From the NCBI RefSeq assembly GCF_007489275.1, contig NZ_VLNR01000035.1, positions 1 through 64,000 of the forward strand: a DNA stretch of 64,000 bases, written 5' to 3'. Below are positions 1-8,540 of this stretch, in pieces. Each line of letters starts with the position of its first letter. Positions within the stretch are counted from its first letter, which is position 1. The translations under genes and the position numbers were made by a program. The notes under the pieces were generated by a model. It saw only the letters and a list, made by a program, of their open reading frames with translations, was not told the origin of the DNA and did no database searches. The DNA is from Aquimarina algiphila (GTDB taxonomy: Bacteria > Bacteroidota > Bacteroidia > Flavobacteriales > Flavobacteriaceae).

Positions 1-324
1 AATCCTTTTAAAACCTTGAGTATTTTATCGTAATTTGCTTGAAAGTTGTGCATATGAATTATAGTGTCGTAACTACAATTTACTGCCTTTTAGCAGTTTG
101 CGCAACTTTTTCTAAATGCACAACGGGTTGATAATTATACTATTTATACATTCCCGACTCATCCAAATTTATCTCTGGGAGATGGAGCATATATATTATA
201 TTAAAATCTAGTTGAATAATTATTTTTCAAATCTATTGTTAAGATTTTATATTCTTTTTAACTCATTGTGCATTTTTTTGCATTAAATTGTCATCAAAAC
301 GTTTTTTGATAGATAATTAAGAGT
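1..324. other. Noncoding region upstream of the AraC gene
   Basis: No gene is visible. The only clear structure is a perfect 9-bp inverted repeat, GTTGTGCAT at 45-53 and ATGCACAAC at 116-124, enclosing about 60 bases that hold a smaller TGC/GCA hairpin. It could be the remnant of a small mobile or cassette-type element. The left part is cut by the window edge. Confidence 0.4.
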
Positions 325-1209
325 GTGAATAAAGCATCATTTGAAAAAGTAATACCTCCTGAAGGTTCTTCTTTTAAAGCATTTTATTTTAAGGCACCTT
401 TTATGCCTTATGGTGGGCGTTGGCATTTTCATCCCGAATTTGAGATTGTATATTTGCCTTCAGGTAAAGGAAGAAGGTTTATAGGTACTAAAATTAGTCA
501 GTTTACTGACGGAGATTTGGTTTTGTTAGGGCCCAATATTCCACATAATTGTTTTAATGTTGGTTTCGAGTCCGATAACTATGAGGAGTATGTGATCCAG
601 TTTAATGGAGAAGATATAAAGGAAGCCAGCAAATTTTTTAAAGAATTTAATGGTATTGGAGAGCTATTAACAAAAGCACAAGCAGGATTGAGTGTTAATA
701 ATAAAGAAAAGCATATCATAGGAGAGGAAATAAAACAAATGATAAATCTTCCTCCATTAGAAAAACTCCTTAAGTTGTTTAAGGTGTTACGACAGTTTGC
801 TGAAGTTTCCTATGAAAGTTTACATGCTAGACAATATCTGTCACTTTCTGTGGTCAATACCGGAAGAGTGAAAGAAATATATGATATTATTCAGAATAAT
901 TATCAAACTAATATTTCTACTCGTCAGGTAGCAGAGAAAACAGGAATGACAGAGAGTTCTTTTTGTAGATTTTTTGTAAAAAGCACCGGTAAAACATTTA
1001 AACAGGCTGTGACAGAGGTTAGAATTCAAAATGCTTGTAATCTATTAGTTAATAGTGATGCTTCTATAGGTACTATTGCTTTTGATTGTGGTTTTAATAG
1101 TTTGTCTCTTTTTAATCGTTTGTTTAAACGAAATATAGATGATACTCCTAATAGTTATCGACAAAAGTATATAAATCACGTACAGGTCTCTTTTCCTAAA
1201 ATAGCATAA
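325..1209 (+). CDS. AraC family transcriptional regulator with N-terminal cupin
   Basis: One-component DNA-binding regulator. Residues about 15-110 form a cupin-like sensor domain containing RWHFHPEFEIVYL and a later IPHNCF, the usual His-rich beta-barrel signature. Residues about 180-283 are a double helix-turn-helix of AraC type, with FCRFFVKSTGKTF in the first half and the typical IAFDCGFNSLSLFNRLFK in the second. The start is GTG at 325; no better ATG lies nearby. The length (294 aa) is normal for cupin-AraC proteins, many of which sense sugars, but no target is apparent. The gene stands alone and is closed by a terminator at 1224. The ligand is unknown. Confidence 0.9.
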   Translation: MNKASFEKVIPPEGSSFKAFYFKAPFMPYGGRWHFHPEFEIVYLPSGKGRRFIGTKISQFTDGDLVLLGPNIPHNCFNVGFESDNYEEYVIQFNGEDIKEASKFFKEFNGIGELLTKAQAGLSVNNKEKHIIGEEIKQMINLPPLEKLLKLFKVLRQFAEVSYESLHARQYLSLSVVNTGRVKEIYDIIQNNYQTNISTRQVAEKTGMTESSFCRFFVKSTGKTFKQAVTEVRIQNACNLLVNSDASIGTIAFDCGFNSLSLFNRLFKRNIDDTPNSYRQKYINHVQVSFPKIA

Positions 1210-1223
1210 CTCAATATTTTTAT

Positions 1224-1251
1224 ATACCCTGAAAACAGGGTATTCTTTTTT
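1224..1251 (+). terminator. Rho-independent terminator after the AraC gene
   Basis: ATACCCTG-AAAA-CAGGGTAT stem-loop followed by a T-rich tract, starting 14 bases after the AraC stop codon. Confidence 0.75.
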
Positions 1252-1350
1252 CACGGAAAAAGGTGTTTGGTAATAGGGTAAGATAATTCAAATTTGTACT
1301 ATCAATTTGAAATAAGAATTTATCCTAATCATTAACATCAAAAATTAATC

Positions 1351-1773
1351 ATGAAAAAAGTAATTTTAAATCTTTCACTAGTAATAGCAATATTAGCAAC
1401 AGTATCATGTAAGAATGAAGCAAAATCTGATGCTTCAACTTCTGAGGAAACTACTGAGACTACAGAAACTTCTGGAGATAGAAAAGAAGACAGTGCCGCT
1501 ACAGAATCAGCAGATGGTGTTCCGAATTTTAGTGACGAAAAAGTTCAGGAATATGTGAACGCTTATGAAGCATATATTGCAGAATATAAAAAAGCAGTAG
1601 AAAGTAAAGATATGACAGCTTTTGCAGCACTTGGTGAGCAAGGACAAGAATTAGGACAGAAAGCTCAGGATGTAATGGGTAATCTTTCTGGAGATGATGT
1701 TAAAAAGTTAAATGATTATATGCAAGAAAAATCAACACAGTTGCAAGAACTGTCAAAGAAACTGATGCAGTAA
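1351..1773 (+). CDS. Small secreted lipoprotein of unknown function
   Basis: 140 aa. The N-terminus has a lipoprotein signal peptide ending in a lipobox (LATVSC, Cys at residue 20), so the mature protein is probably lipid-anchored. After the Cys comes a Ser/Thr/Glu-rich low-complexity linker (about residues 25-50), then a predicted all-helical domain rich in Lys, Glu and Gln (FSDEKVQEYVNAYEAYIAEY onward). No catalytic motif is seen. It is monocistronic between two terminators. Function unknown. Confidence 0.8.
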   Translation: MKKVILNLSLVIAILATVSCKNEAKSDASTSEETTETTETSGDRKEDSAATESADGVPNFSDEKVQEYVNAYEAYIAEYKKAVESKDMTAFAALGEQGQELGQKAQDVMGNLSGDDVKKLNDYMQEKSTQLQELSKKLMQ

Positions 1774-1814
1774 GTTTAGTTAGTTACTATTTTAGTTAGT
1801 GGGTTGTATCAGCT

Positions 1815-1843
1815 AGGCCTCATTCTCAAAAAGAATGAGGCCT
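1815..1843. terminator. Bidirectional terminator between convergent genes
   Basis: A perfect 12-bp stem, AGGCCTCATTCT with AGAATGAGGCCT, and a short A-rich loop. It serves the lipoprotein gene on the plus strand and the LytTR gene on the minus strand. Confidence 0.8.
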
Positions 1844-1855
1844 GATTTATTTCCT

Positions 1856-2602
1856 TTATTCTGTTTGTAGTTTGTTTTGGTCAAAAGAATTACCAATAGG
1901 AATAAATTCACCAGAAATCATTTCTACTGTTTCTGTACTGTATGATTTCATATGATGTCTATTGATGATAAATGATTTATGAATCCTCATAAAATGATTG
2001 GGGAGTTGCTCCATACTCTTTTTAAGACTTTGATAGACCGTAATTTTTTTACCATCAATAGTGATATAATTGACATAATTTCCCAATCCTTCAATATGAG
2101 TAATGTCCTTAGGTTGAACTCTATAGATACGTCGATTTGATTTTAGTTCGATAGTATTAGTTACCTGGGGTTCACTTTTTGCTTTTTCGATAAAATATAA
2201 ATTCAATATATATACAGAAGAAACAAAGAAAACTGTACTATTAATTAATACTATTGACCTTACAATAAGTTTTACGCTCAATATTTGGGCAATATTAAAT
2301 ACCTCTTGGTCATCGAAGAAAAAATAAATAAAAAACCGTTGTGCAATGCCAGCAAAACAAAGTAAAACCATATAGGATACTACAAATTTTAAAAACTTCT
2401 TAGGCAATAAGAATTGCGGAATTAAATAGAGAATAGTAAAATACACCGCAAAAATTCTGATAGGAAGTAAAATAAACTCTAAATAAAAAGAGGATTTGTA
2501 GTCAACGCCCTTAACCCAAATAAAACCAAATAATATGTAGTATAAGATCCAGAATACAACCTGGATCATTATTTTCTTTTTTTCATCTAGTTTTTCAAAC
2601 AC
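1856..2602 (-). CDS. Membrane-bound LytTR DNA-binding regulator
   Basis: 248 aa. The N-terminal half (residues about 10-145) has four hydrophobic segments (WILYYILFGFIWV, FILLPIRIFAVYFTILYLIP, FVVSYMVLLCFAGI and a fourth near residues 110-135). The C-terminal about 100 residues form a LytTR DNA-binding domain: IEGLGNYVNYITIDGKKI, then FMRIHKSFIINRHHM and FIPIGNSF. There is no receiver domain, so this is a one-component membrane regulator, a layout common in Flavobacteria. It is divergent from the PDZ-hydrolase gene at 2733, which it might control; that link is inferred from position only. Confidence 0.85.
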   Translation of the reverse strand: MFEKLDEKKKIMIQVVFWILYYILFGFIWVKGVDYKSSFYLEFILLPIRIFAVYFTILYLIPQFLLPKKFLKFVVSYMVLLCFAGIAQRFFIYFFFDDQEVFNIAQILSVKLIVRSIVLINSTVFFVSSVYILNLYFIEKAKSEPQVTNTIELKSNRRIYRVQPKDITHIEGLGNYVNYITIDGKKITVYQSLKKSMEQLPNHFMRIHKSFIINRHHMKSYSTETVEMISGEFIPIGNSFDQNKLQTE

Positions 2603-2732
2603 GCTACAATAGGATCATTTAAAACCGCATTTTTAAATAAAATACAGTGGTTTTGGTATAAGTTCATAATTTCACTAGTCCCAAAAATATAAATTGCCCG
2701 TGAATATAAAACGCTAATACCACATATAAATC

Positions 2733-4037
2733 ATGAAATATTTTATAAGCATTGTATGGATCTTTTTTCTAATTAATGGAATATATGCTCAAGAGTTAAA
2801 AAGAAGAGCATCTTTTGAAGCCAAAATATCTGGCCCAAATAGAAAAACTCCCGGAGCCGAAATAAAAGAAATCACGCCAAATTCTCCTTTGGATAAAGCA
2901 GGTTTTAAACCTGGAGATCTCATGATAAAAGTGAACGATAGATTGGTAGAGAATAATGAAGACTGGAGCGCAATACAATATGGAATAAGATCGGATGAAG
3001 AAGTTGTTATTGAAGCAAAAAGAGGAAATACAATACAAAGAAAAAAAGTAAAACTATCGGCTTTGCCAAAAGAGGATAATACCGGAGTAGATACTTTTTA
3101 TGAAACTATTACCAGTGATTACGGAATTAAACAACGAATAATTATAACCAAACCTAAAGGTAATGCTAAGTTTCCTGCAATCTTTCTAGTACAGGGACTC
3201 AGTTGCTCGTCTGTAGAAAAATACTCTGGCAGAAGTAATAATTGGGTTAAACTTATTAAGAATCTTGCAGAAAAATCGAATATGGTTTTATTGCGTGTTG
3301 AGAAACCTGGAGTAGGAGATAGTGAGGGTGATTGTGGAAAGATTGATTTTTTGACAGAATTAAATGGGTATGAATCTGCTGTAAAATTTTTAAAATCCAA
3401 ATCCTATGTAGATACAACAAAGATTATTGTTTATGGTAATAGTATGGGAAGTGCATTAGCTCCATATCTGGCCAATACATATGATCTTGCAGGGGTAATT
3501 TCTGATGATACATTCTTCAAATCATGGTTTGAACATATGCTTGAAATTGAGAGAAGAATACTAGAAATAGAGGGTAAATCTCAAGAAGAGATTTATACAC
3601 TGATGAATGAAGTATACATTCCATTATATTACGGTATGTTAATTGAAAAAAAGAGTTATAAAGAAATTTTGGATACAACTCCTTTATATAAAAAATATCA
3701 TAGACAGGGATTATATCATATGTATGGCAGATCCATGCAATATTATCATCAAGTACAAGATTTTAATTTTGCAGCGCAATGGGAAAAATTAAAAGTTCCA
3801 GTTAGAGTACGTTGGGGAACAAATGATTGGATAATGTCTGAAAAAGATAATGATATGATTATTGATGTTCTCAAAAAAGCTGGGCATAAGGACCATAAAC
3901 TTTACAAGTATCCCAAATTGGATCATTGGTCGACGATTCATCCTGATTATAATGCCAGTTATCACTTTAAACCAGGAAAATGGGAAGAAAAAATTAGTCA
4001 ACAAATTATAGATTGGGCATGGGGGATTATAAAATAG
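2733..4037 (+). CDS. Secreted PDZ-domain alpha/beta hydrolase
   Basis: 434 aa with a Sec signal peptide ending near Ala-Gln at residue 20. Residues about 30-105 look like a PDZ domain (EITPNSPLDKAGFKPGDLM is the characteristic ligand-loop region). Residues about 130-430 form an alpha/beta hydrolase of the prolyl-oligopeptidase/dienelactone type: nucleophile elbow YGNSMGSA, an Asp in RWGTNDWIM and a His in LDHWSTIH. A protease or peptidase/esterase acting in the periplasm or at the surface is likely. It is followed after 57 bases by another exported protein in the same direction, so the two may be co-transcribed. Confidence 0.8.
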   Translation: MKYFISIVWIFFLINGIYAQELKRRASFEAKISGPNRKTPGAEIKEITPNSPLDKAGFKPGDLMIKVNDRLVENNEDWSAIQYGIRSDEEVVIEAKRGNTIQRKKVKLSALPKEDNTGVDTFYETITSDYGIKQRIIITKPKGNAKFPAIFLVQGLSCSSVEKYSGRSNNWVKLIKNLAEKSNMVLLRVEKPGVGDSEGDCGKIDFLTELNGYESAVKFLKSKSYVDTTKIIVYGNSMGSALAPYLANTYDLAGVISDDTFFKSWFEHMLEIERRILEIEGKSQEEIYTLMNEVYIPLYYGMLIEKKSYKEILDTTPLYKKYHRQGLYHMYGRSMQYYHQVQDFNFAAQWEKLKVPVRVRWGTNDWIMSEKDNDMIIDVLKKAGHKDHKLYKYPKLDHWSTIHPDYNASYHFKPGKWEEKISQQIIDWAWGIIK

Positions 4038-4094
4038 AGAAGTGTAACACTTTGTAAGTTAAGACATCTATATTTTAAATCAATCAATATTTTT

Positions 4095-5057
4095 ATGAAA
4101 CTACTAAGTATTTATATAGTATTTGGATCATCATTCTTTTTCTTCCTTGGGCAAGGGCAAACCAAAGAAGAATTAGAAATCAATACTAATCTTATAACAT
4201 ATGATCTGGATAACTACTGGGAAGCTTACGAGCTTTTTCAAAAGGATACAGCAAATGCAATATCGATTTTTAATGCGTATTATTTTGATAAAGCAAGCCC
4301 AGGACTCAAGGATTATTTCTCTAAAAAAATTCACTCTACAGAAGCCTTTGTAAAGGGCCAAAGAAAGAGAGCTGATTTATATAAAGCTATCAAATCTAAC
4401 ACTTACAATATAAACACTAAAAAACTGCAAATTACTGAAGGGATGAATAGGTTTAAAACAATGTATCCTGAAGTTATTTTTCCAAATGTATATTTTATGG
4501 TGGGTAATTTCAATTCTGCAGGAACTATTTCTGATAAAGGCTTATTGATCGGGATTGATCAGATAGCGAGATCAGAAAATATCCCCACTCATGAACTTTC
4601 TTTTGGTGAAAAAAATAACTTTAGAGATATTGATGAACTTCCACATATTGTTATTCATGAACTAGTACATTTTCAGCAAGATATAAATTTTGAAGAAAGA
4701 AGACTTTTATACGCAGCTATAGGAGAAGGGTTAGCAGATTTTTTAGCTGATATGTTTACGGGAACGACTTCTAAAAAACATTTAAATGAGTTTGCCAAGG
4801 GAAAAGAAGTTGAAATATGGGAAAGATTCAAAAAAGAAATGTTATTAACGAACACTACTCAAAATTGGTTATCAAACGCTGATACAGCAACAGAAGAATG
4901 GCCTGCTGATTTAGGATATTGGATGGGACATAAGATTTGTAAAGCTTATTATGAAGAACAAGAAGATAAAAAAGAGGCGATTAGATATATGTTAAAACTT
5001 CCTAGTGTCAAAATCGAAGAATTTCTTAAAGAGAGTAAAATCGAAGAAAAACTATAA
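4095..5057 (+). CDS. Exported zinc-metalloprotease-like protein (HExxH)
   Basis: 320 aa with a hydrophobic signal peptide (IYIVFGSSFFFFLGQGQ). The central motif IVIHELVHFQQD (about residue 190) is a gluzincin-type HExxH; a downstream Glu in AIGEGLADFLADMF is a plausible third ligand. The layout resembles the DUF2268 / GldB-like predicted protease families of Bacteroidetes, but assignment by eye is tentative. It lies directly after the PDZ hydrolase and before a small cytoplasmic protein, probably in one operon. Confidence 0.65.
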   Translation: MKLLSIYIVFGSSFFFFLGQGQTKEELEINTNLITYDLDNYWEAYELFQKDTANAISIFNAYYFDKASPGLKDYFSKKIHSTEAFVKGQRKRADLYKAIKSNTYNINTKKLQITEGMNRFKTMYPEVIFPNVYFMVGNFNSAGTISDKGLLIGIDQIARSENIPTHELSFGEKNNFRDIDELPHIVIHELVHFQQDINFEERRLLYAAIGEGLADFLADMFTGTTSKKHLNEFAKGKEVEIWERFKKEMLLTNTTQNWLSNADTATEEWPADLGYWMGHKICKAYYEEQEDKKEAIRYMLKLPSVKIEEFLKESKIEEKL

Positions 5058-5074
5058 ACTAATAACAAATACCG

Positions 5075-5476
5075 ATGCAAAAAAGAACAAAAGACAACCC
5101 ATGGAAACTAAAAACTCCTCCGCAATCATCAACATACGAAATGTATATAGATGAAAAAGAAGGTAAAGAAATCATTGTATGTACTGTAGGGAAAACTATA
5201 CTACATTATGATGCCAGAATTATCAATGATTTATATGAAATGTTGAAATCTCATGGGGATTGGATGCTGTTAGGTAGTAAAGATGAAAAAGCAGAAGCAA
5301 AAGATGGTACTGTAGAGTTTTGGGGACGATCTTCTGATAATCCGATAGGAGGTTGGTACGGACTTAAAAAAGGACTTAGAGGTCGTGTTGGTATGTATAT
5401 TCCTCCACTTATGGAAGCATTAGGGCTAGCTGAAGTTGAGCATAATAAAAGAAATAATAGAATAAGAGCTAAGTGA
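5075..5476 (+). CDS. Conserved hypothetical protein, DUF6855-like
   Basis: 133 aa, no signal peptide, predicted cytoplasmic. The sequence is compact, with a central block EFWGRSSDNPIGGWYGLKKG and a C-terminal RGRVGMYIPPLMEALGLAE. It resembles small Bacteroidetes proteins grouped as DUF6855; this is from memory and unproven. It starts 18 bases after the metalloprotease stop, so it is probably the last gene of the 2733-5476 operon. Function unknown. Confidence 0.65.
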   Translation: MQKRTKDNPWKLKTPPQSSTYEMYIDEKEGKEIIVCTVGKTILHYDARIINDLYEMLKSHGDWMLLGSKDEKAEAKDGTVEFWGRSSDNPIGGWYGLKKGLRGRVGMYIPPLMEALGLAEVEHNKRNNRIRAK

Positions 5477-6318
5477 GGATTAAAACCATATCTGTAAATG
5501 ATTAATAGATCTCAGATATGTTTATATAGTTTACATTTAGTTTATGAAAAATACCATGCCTAAAAATTATACTGCTTATATTTTCCATCTTTTTTCGAAA
5601 TAAAAAAACAATTTTATAGTTTCCCTCAGATTTCGGGAGCAAAAAGAATGATTTTTTGGTTACCCAAGGAGATTAGAAGCTTCCCCAGCTATATATTTAA
5701 GAATCTCAGCAGTCAATATTCTTTCCCCAGCATATACAGAGTAAATCCCAGCACCCAAAGCAAGCTTCCCAGCTGCAGGGACGCATCATCATAGTGTCGG
5801 GAAGTGTTACCCTATTGCAGAGGGCTATCAACCTGTTGCTGGGAAGCATCGGGTAGCTGCAGGGAGAGGTCATCTCTATGCAGGGTAACTATAAAGTACT
5901 GCTGGGGCTAGTTGTATCAGAGGATTATCCTTTGTTAAACCTCTTGTATATCCTCTAAACCGATCGGATTGGTCTTTAAACACATATTTTCCCGGATAGA
6001 CACTAATTAGGATTAGGTAGTTATTCTCTCGTACTAATAACATATCGTGTATACTTTGTTATAGATTCCCACAGTTGGCAAAGCTTTTCTTTTACGTATT
6101 GTTGTAGCGTCTTGTATATAAAGAGTATGCGGCTATCTTGTTTTTTATTATTAATTTTAAACAAAAATAAAATTAAAATAAAACGGCAAACAACATCATG
6201 TAAGAGTGCATTGATAAAATAATTTGACTTCGCTAACGCTTCGCAAACGATTTGATCAACGACGCTAACGATCATCTTACACTTATCATTGTGTGGCATT
6301 TAAAGAACTCGAAATGAA
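5477..6318. other. Long noncoding stretch with strand-asymmetric C/G repeats
   Basis: 842 bases without a convincing gene. From about 5660 to 5775 short C-rich words recur (CCCCAGC, CCCAGC, TTCCCAGCT). From about 5775 to 5915 the complementary G-rich words recur (GCTGGGAAG, GCAGGG, GCTGGGG). The switch point is around CTTCCCAGCTGCAGGGACG near 5765-5785, so a transcript could fold into a long imperfect hairpin. The last 300 bases before the next gene are AT-rich, with direct repeats of TCGCTAACG/GACGCTAACGAT. Confidence 0.5.
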
Positions 6319-7719
6319 ATGAACGAAACCAGACGAGAATATCTTAAACGAATAAATTTCGTTCTGGATTTTATTGAAAACAATCTTGACACTGGCCTAT
6401 CACTTGAATACTTGTCTCAAAAAGCTCATTATTCACCTTTTCATTTTCATAGAGTATTTTTAACAGTAGTAGACGAAAGGCTAAATGAATACGTCAATAG
6501 AAAGAGGATAGAACGCATTGCCTCAATTTTGTTGGTTAATCCAAACCCTTCTTTAAAAGACTTAGCCTACAAATACGGTTTTAATAGTGATAATTCTTTT
6601 TCAAGAGCATTTAAGAAATACTATGGCATTAGTCCAACGAAATTTAAATCTGAGGGAAAAGAACTACTTAGCAAGATTGGTATAGAACCTTTTTCATCAG
6701 AAAAATACATTTGTTCCATTGATAATATTAAACAATGGACTAAAATGAATGCACAAATAACGATAAAAGAACTTCCAGAATTAAAACTTGCTAGTATATC
6801 GAATATTGGACATTTTGAAAAAACAGGTAGTATGTTTCAAAAATTGATGGAATGGGGACATCAAAAAAGAGTATTAGACACTTCAAGTTTTAAAGCAATA
6901 ACAATTTATCACGACAACCCTAATACTACGCAAACCTCAAAAGTTAGATTTAGTACTTGTGTAACCATTTCTAAAAACATCAATACAAATGGAGAAATTA
7001 AACAACATAACCTAAAAAAAGGTATTTATATCATTGGGAATTTTGAAATTAAAACAGAAGAAATTTCAAAAGCGTGGAAAAGTATGTGTGTTTGGGTAAT
7101 TGAAAATGGTTATGAATTTAGAGATGGAGATTATTTTGAAATGTATCATAATGACTACAAAACTCATCCTAAACAAAAATTCATAATGGACATTTGTATT
7201 CCACTCGAAAAAACAAAGAATATTAAACTTGGAGAAAACAACAATGTAAATCTGTCGAAAAACAACTCTCAAAACCAAGAATGCGAAAAAAACTTAGATT
7301 ACCATCAATTGATAAACTATATGAAAGAATTGAGACTCTTTTTTCAAAAAGAGCATGACACAATTTTTAAACTCGGAAAGATTTATCAAGGAGACCCAAT
7401 TTTTTCCTACTTTTCTCTAACAACAGAGGAATTAAAAAAACAAAAGCTTAAATTCGTTATCATCTTAAATCATAAAGAATTGTATTTTTCGATTTGCTTA
7501 TCGGGTCAAAACAAAAGCATTCGAAAAAAGTATTGGAAGATTTTTAAAGGTAGCGATTGGAACAAATACCATTTAGCAGAATCAATTGATGATAGCTTAT
7601 CGATTATAGACCAAACAATTGTTGAAGAACCAAATTTTAACAATAAAAGAAATTTAACTGAAAAGATTGAAAAGGAATCGATGAAATTCATAAACGATAT
7701 AAAAAATATTCTTGAATAA
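6319..7719 (+). CDS. AraC-GyrI regulator with C-terminal DUF7000-like domain
   Basis: 466 aa, three parts. Residues about 8-108 are an AraC HTH pair (YSPFHFHRVFLTVV and LKDLAYKYGFNSDNSFSRAF). Residues about 145-295 resemble a GyrI-like/effector-binding domain (ITIKELPELKLASISNIGHF, then the C-terminal YFEMYHNDY and FIMDICIPL). The remaining 140 residues (LRLFFQKEHDTIFKLGKIYQ, then KKYWKIFKGSDWNKYHL) match my recollection of the DUF7000 fold. Such fusions are usually small-molecule-sensing activators. The gene is isolated between unusual flanks (see findings) and may have been acquired as a single cassette. Confidence 0.75.
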   Translation: MNETRREYLKRINFVLDFIENNLDTGLSLEYLSQKAHYSPFHFHRVFLTVVDERLNEYVNRKRIERIASILLVNPNPSLKDLAYKYGFNSDNSFSRAFKKYYGISPTKFKSEGKELLSKIGIEPFSSEKYICSIDNIKQWTKMNAQITIKELPELKLASISNIGHFEKTGSMFQKLMEWGHQKRVLDTSSFKAITIYHDNPNTTQTSKVRFSTCVTISKNINTNGEIKQHNLKKGIYIIGNFEIKTEEISKAWKSMCVWVIENGYEFRDGDYFEMYHNDYKTHPKQKFIMDICIPLEKTKNIKLGENNNVNLSKNNSQNQECEKNLDYHQLINYMKELRLFFQKEHDTIFKLGKIYQGDPIFSYFSLTTEELKKQKLKFVIILNHKELYFSICLSGQNKSIRKKYWKIFKGSDWNKYHLAESIDDSLSIIDQTIVEEPNFNNKRNLTEKIEKESMKFINDIKNILE

Positions 7720-8063
7720 AAAACGACCACACAATAACGTGTATAAGTAATAAGTGTTAAGTGCTAAACTGAAAATTATTAGTTTTTTATTTCCCCACTC
7801 TTAATAGATCTTTTATAAAGTCTCATAGATTATATATATCTATATAACCTTGAGCCAAATTGATAATTATAGTGCATAATAAAGTGTTTAATTTTAAGTG
7901 AAATATTAAGCTTTATAGCAAAAAAAGGTTTCAATATTAAGTTTGGACACTTCACTTTTGATTTAGGTTACTTCACTTAAATGATTAGTAATTCAAAATT
8001 AATATAGAACTACATTTGTTAAGAATTCTATCATCATTTTTATTTATAAAATCATATATAGAT
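7720..8063. other. Noncoding region between AraC-GyrI gene and small exported protein
   Basis: It starts with an ACAATAACGTGTATAAGTAA word. An AAACT/AGTTT stem followed by T-rich sequence near 7770-7795 may act as a terminator. Further on, a 10-bp inverted repeat TTTAAGTGAA...TTCACTTAAA is spaced by about 70 bases. Nothing else is recognised. Confidence 0.35.
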
Positions 8064-8489
8064 ATGTATTGTAATCATTTTATCATAGTTTTTTTGGTTT
8101 CCTTTTGTTTTTTAAATGTGCAGGCACAAGATTTGACAAAGCAACAGAAAGAAGATTTAAAGTTTAAAGTACACATGTTTACTCATAACGACGAAGAACT
8201 TCAGACTTTGTGGTATGAAGACAGAATGGATGAAATGATGCTTCAAGGTAAACTGCGGGAGCAATATCAATTAATAGTGAAATACCATGTTTTTAAAATG
8301 AAGCAGTTAGACGAAATAGCCAATTCGCATACTGGTCCAGAAATGCAGTCCAAACTTAAAGCGAGAGTGAATTTATTAAATGAAGATGTAAAGGACATTT
8401 TAAATAAAGCTCAATTCGAAATTCATAAGAATAGTTGGGAAGCAATTGTTAGAGGAGTAACTCTTAGAAAAGGTTGGGCTACGAATTAG
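8064..8489 (+). CDS. Small exported protein of unknown function
   Basis: The best start is ATG 8064, which gives a clean signal peptide (HFIIVFLVSFCFLNVQAQ); an upstream in-frame ATG at 8016 would add 16 residues in front of it. The mature part (about 120 residues) is charged and helical, with WYEDRMDEMMLQGKLREQYQ and VIVRG-like C-terminal residues. It precedes the dcu transporter gene by 51 bases and could share its transcript. No family was recognised. Confidence 0.65.
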   Translation: MYCNHFIIVFLVSFCFLNVQAQDLTKQQKEDLKFKVHMFTHNDEELQTLWYEDRMDEMMLQGKLREQYQLIVKYHVFKMKQLDEIANSHTGPEMQSKLKARVNLLNEDVKDILNKAQFEIHKNSWEAIVRGVTLRKGWATN

Positions 8490-8540
8490 TGCCAATAAAT
8501 TACATCTTCAAATATTATTTAACATTTAATTCAATATATT

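Noticed and set aside
6021..6299. 92-aa frame on the minus strand
   Set aside because: It lies in AT-rich intergenic sequence, has no recognisable features and crosses repeated CGCTAACG words.
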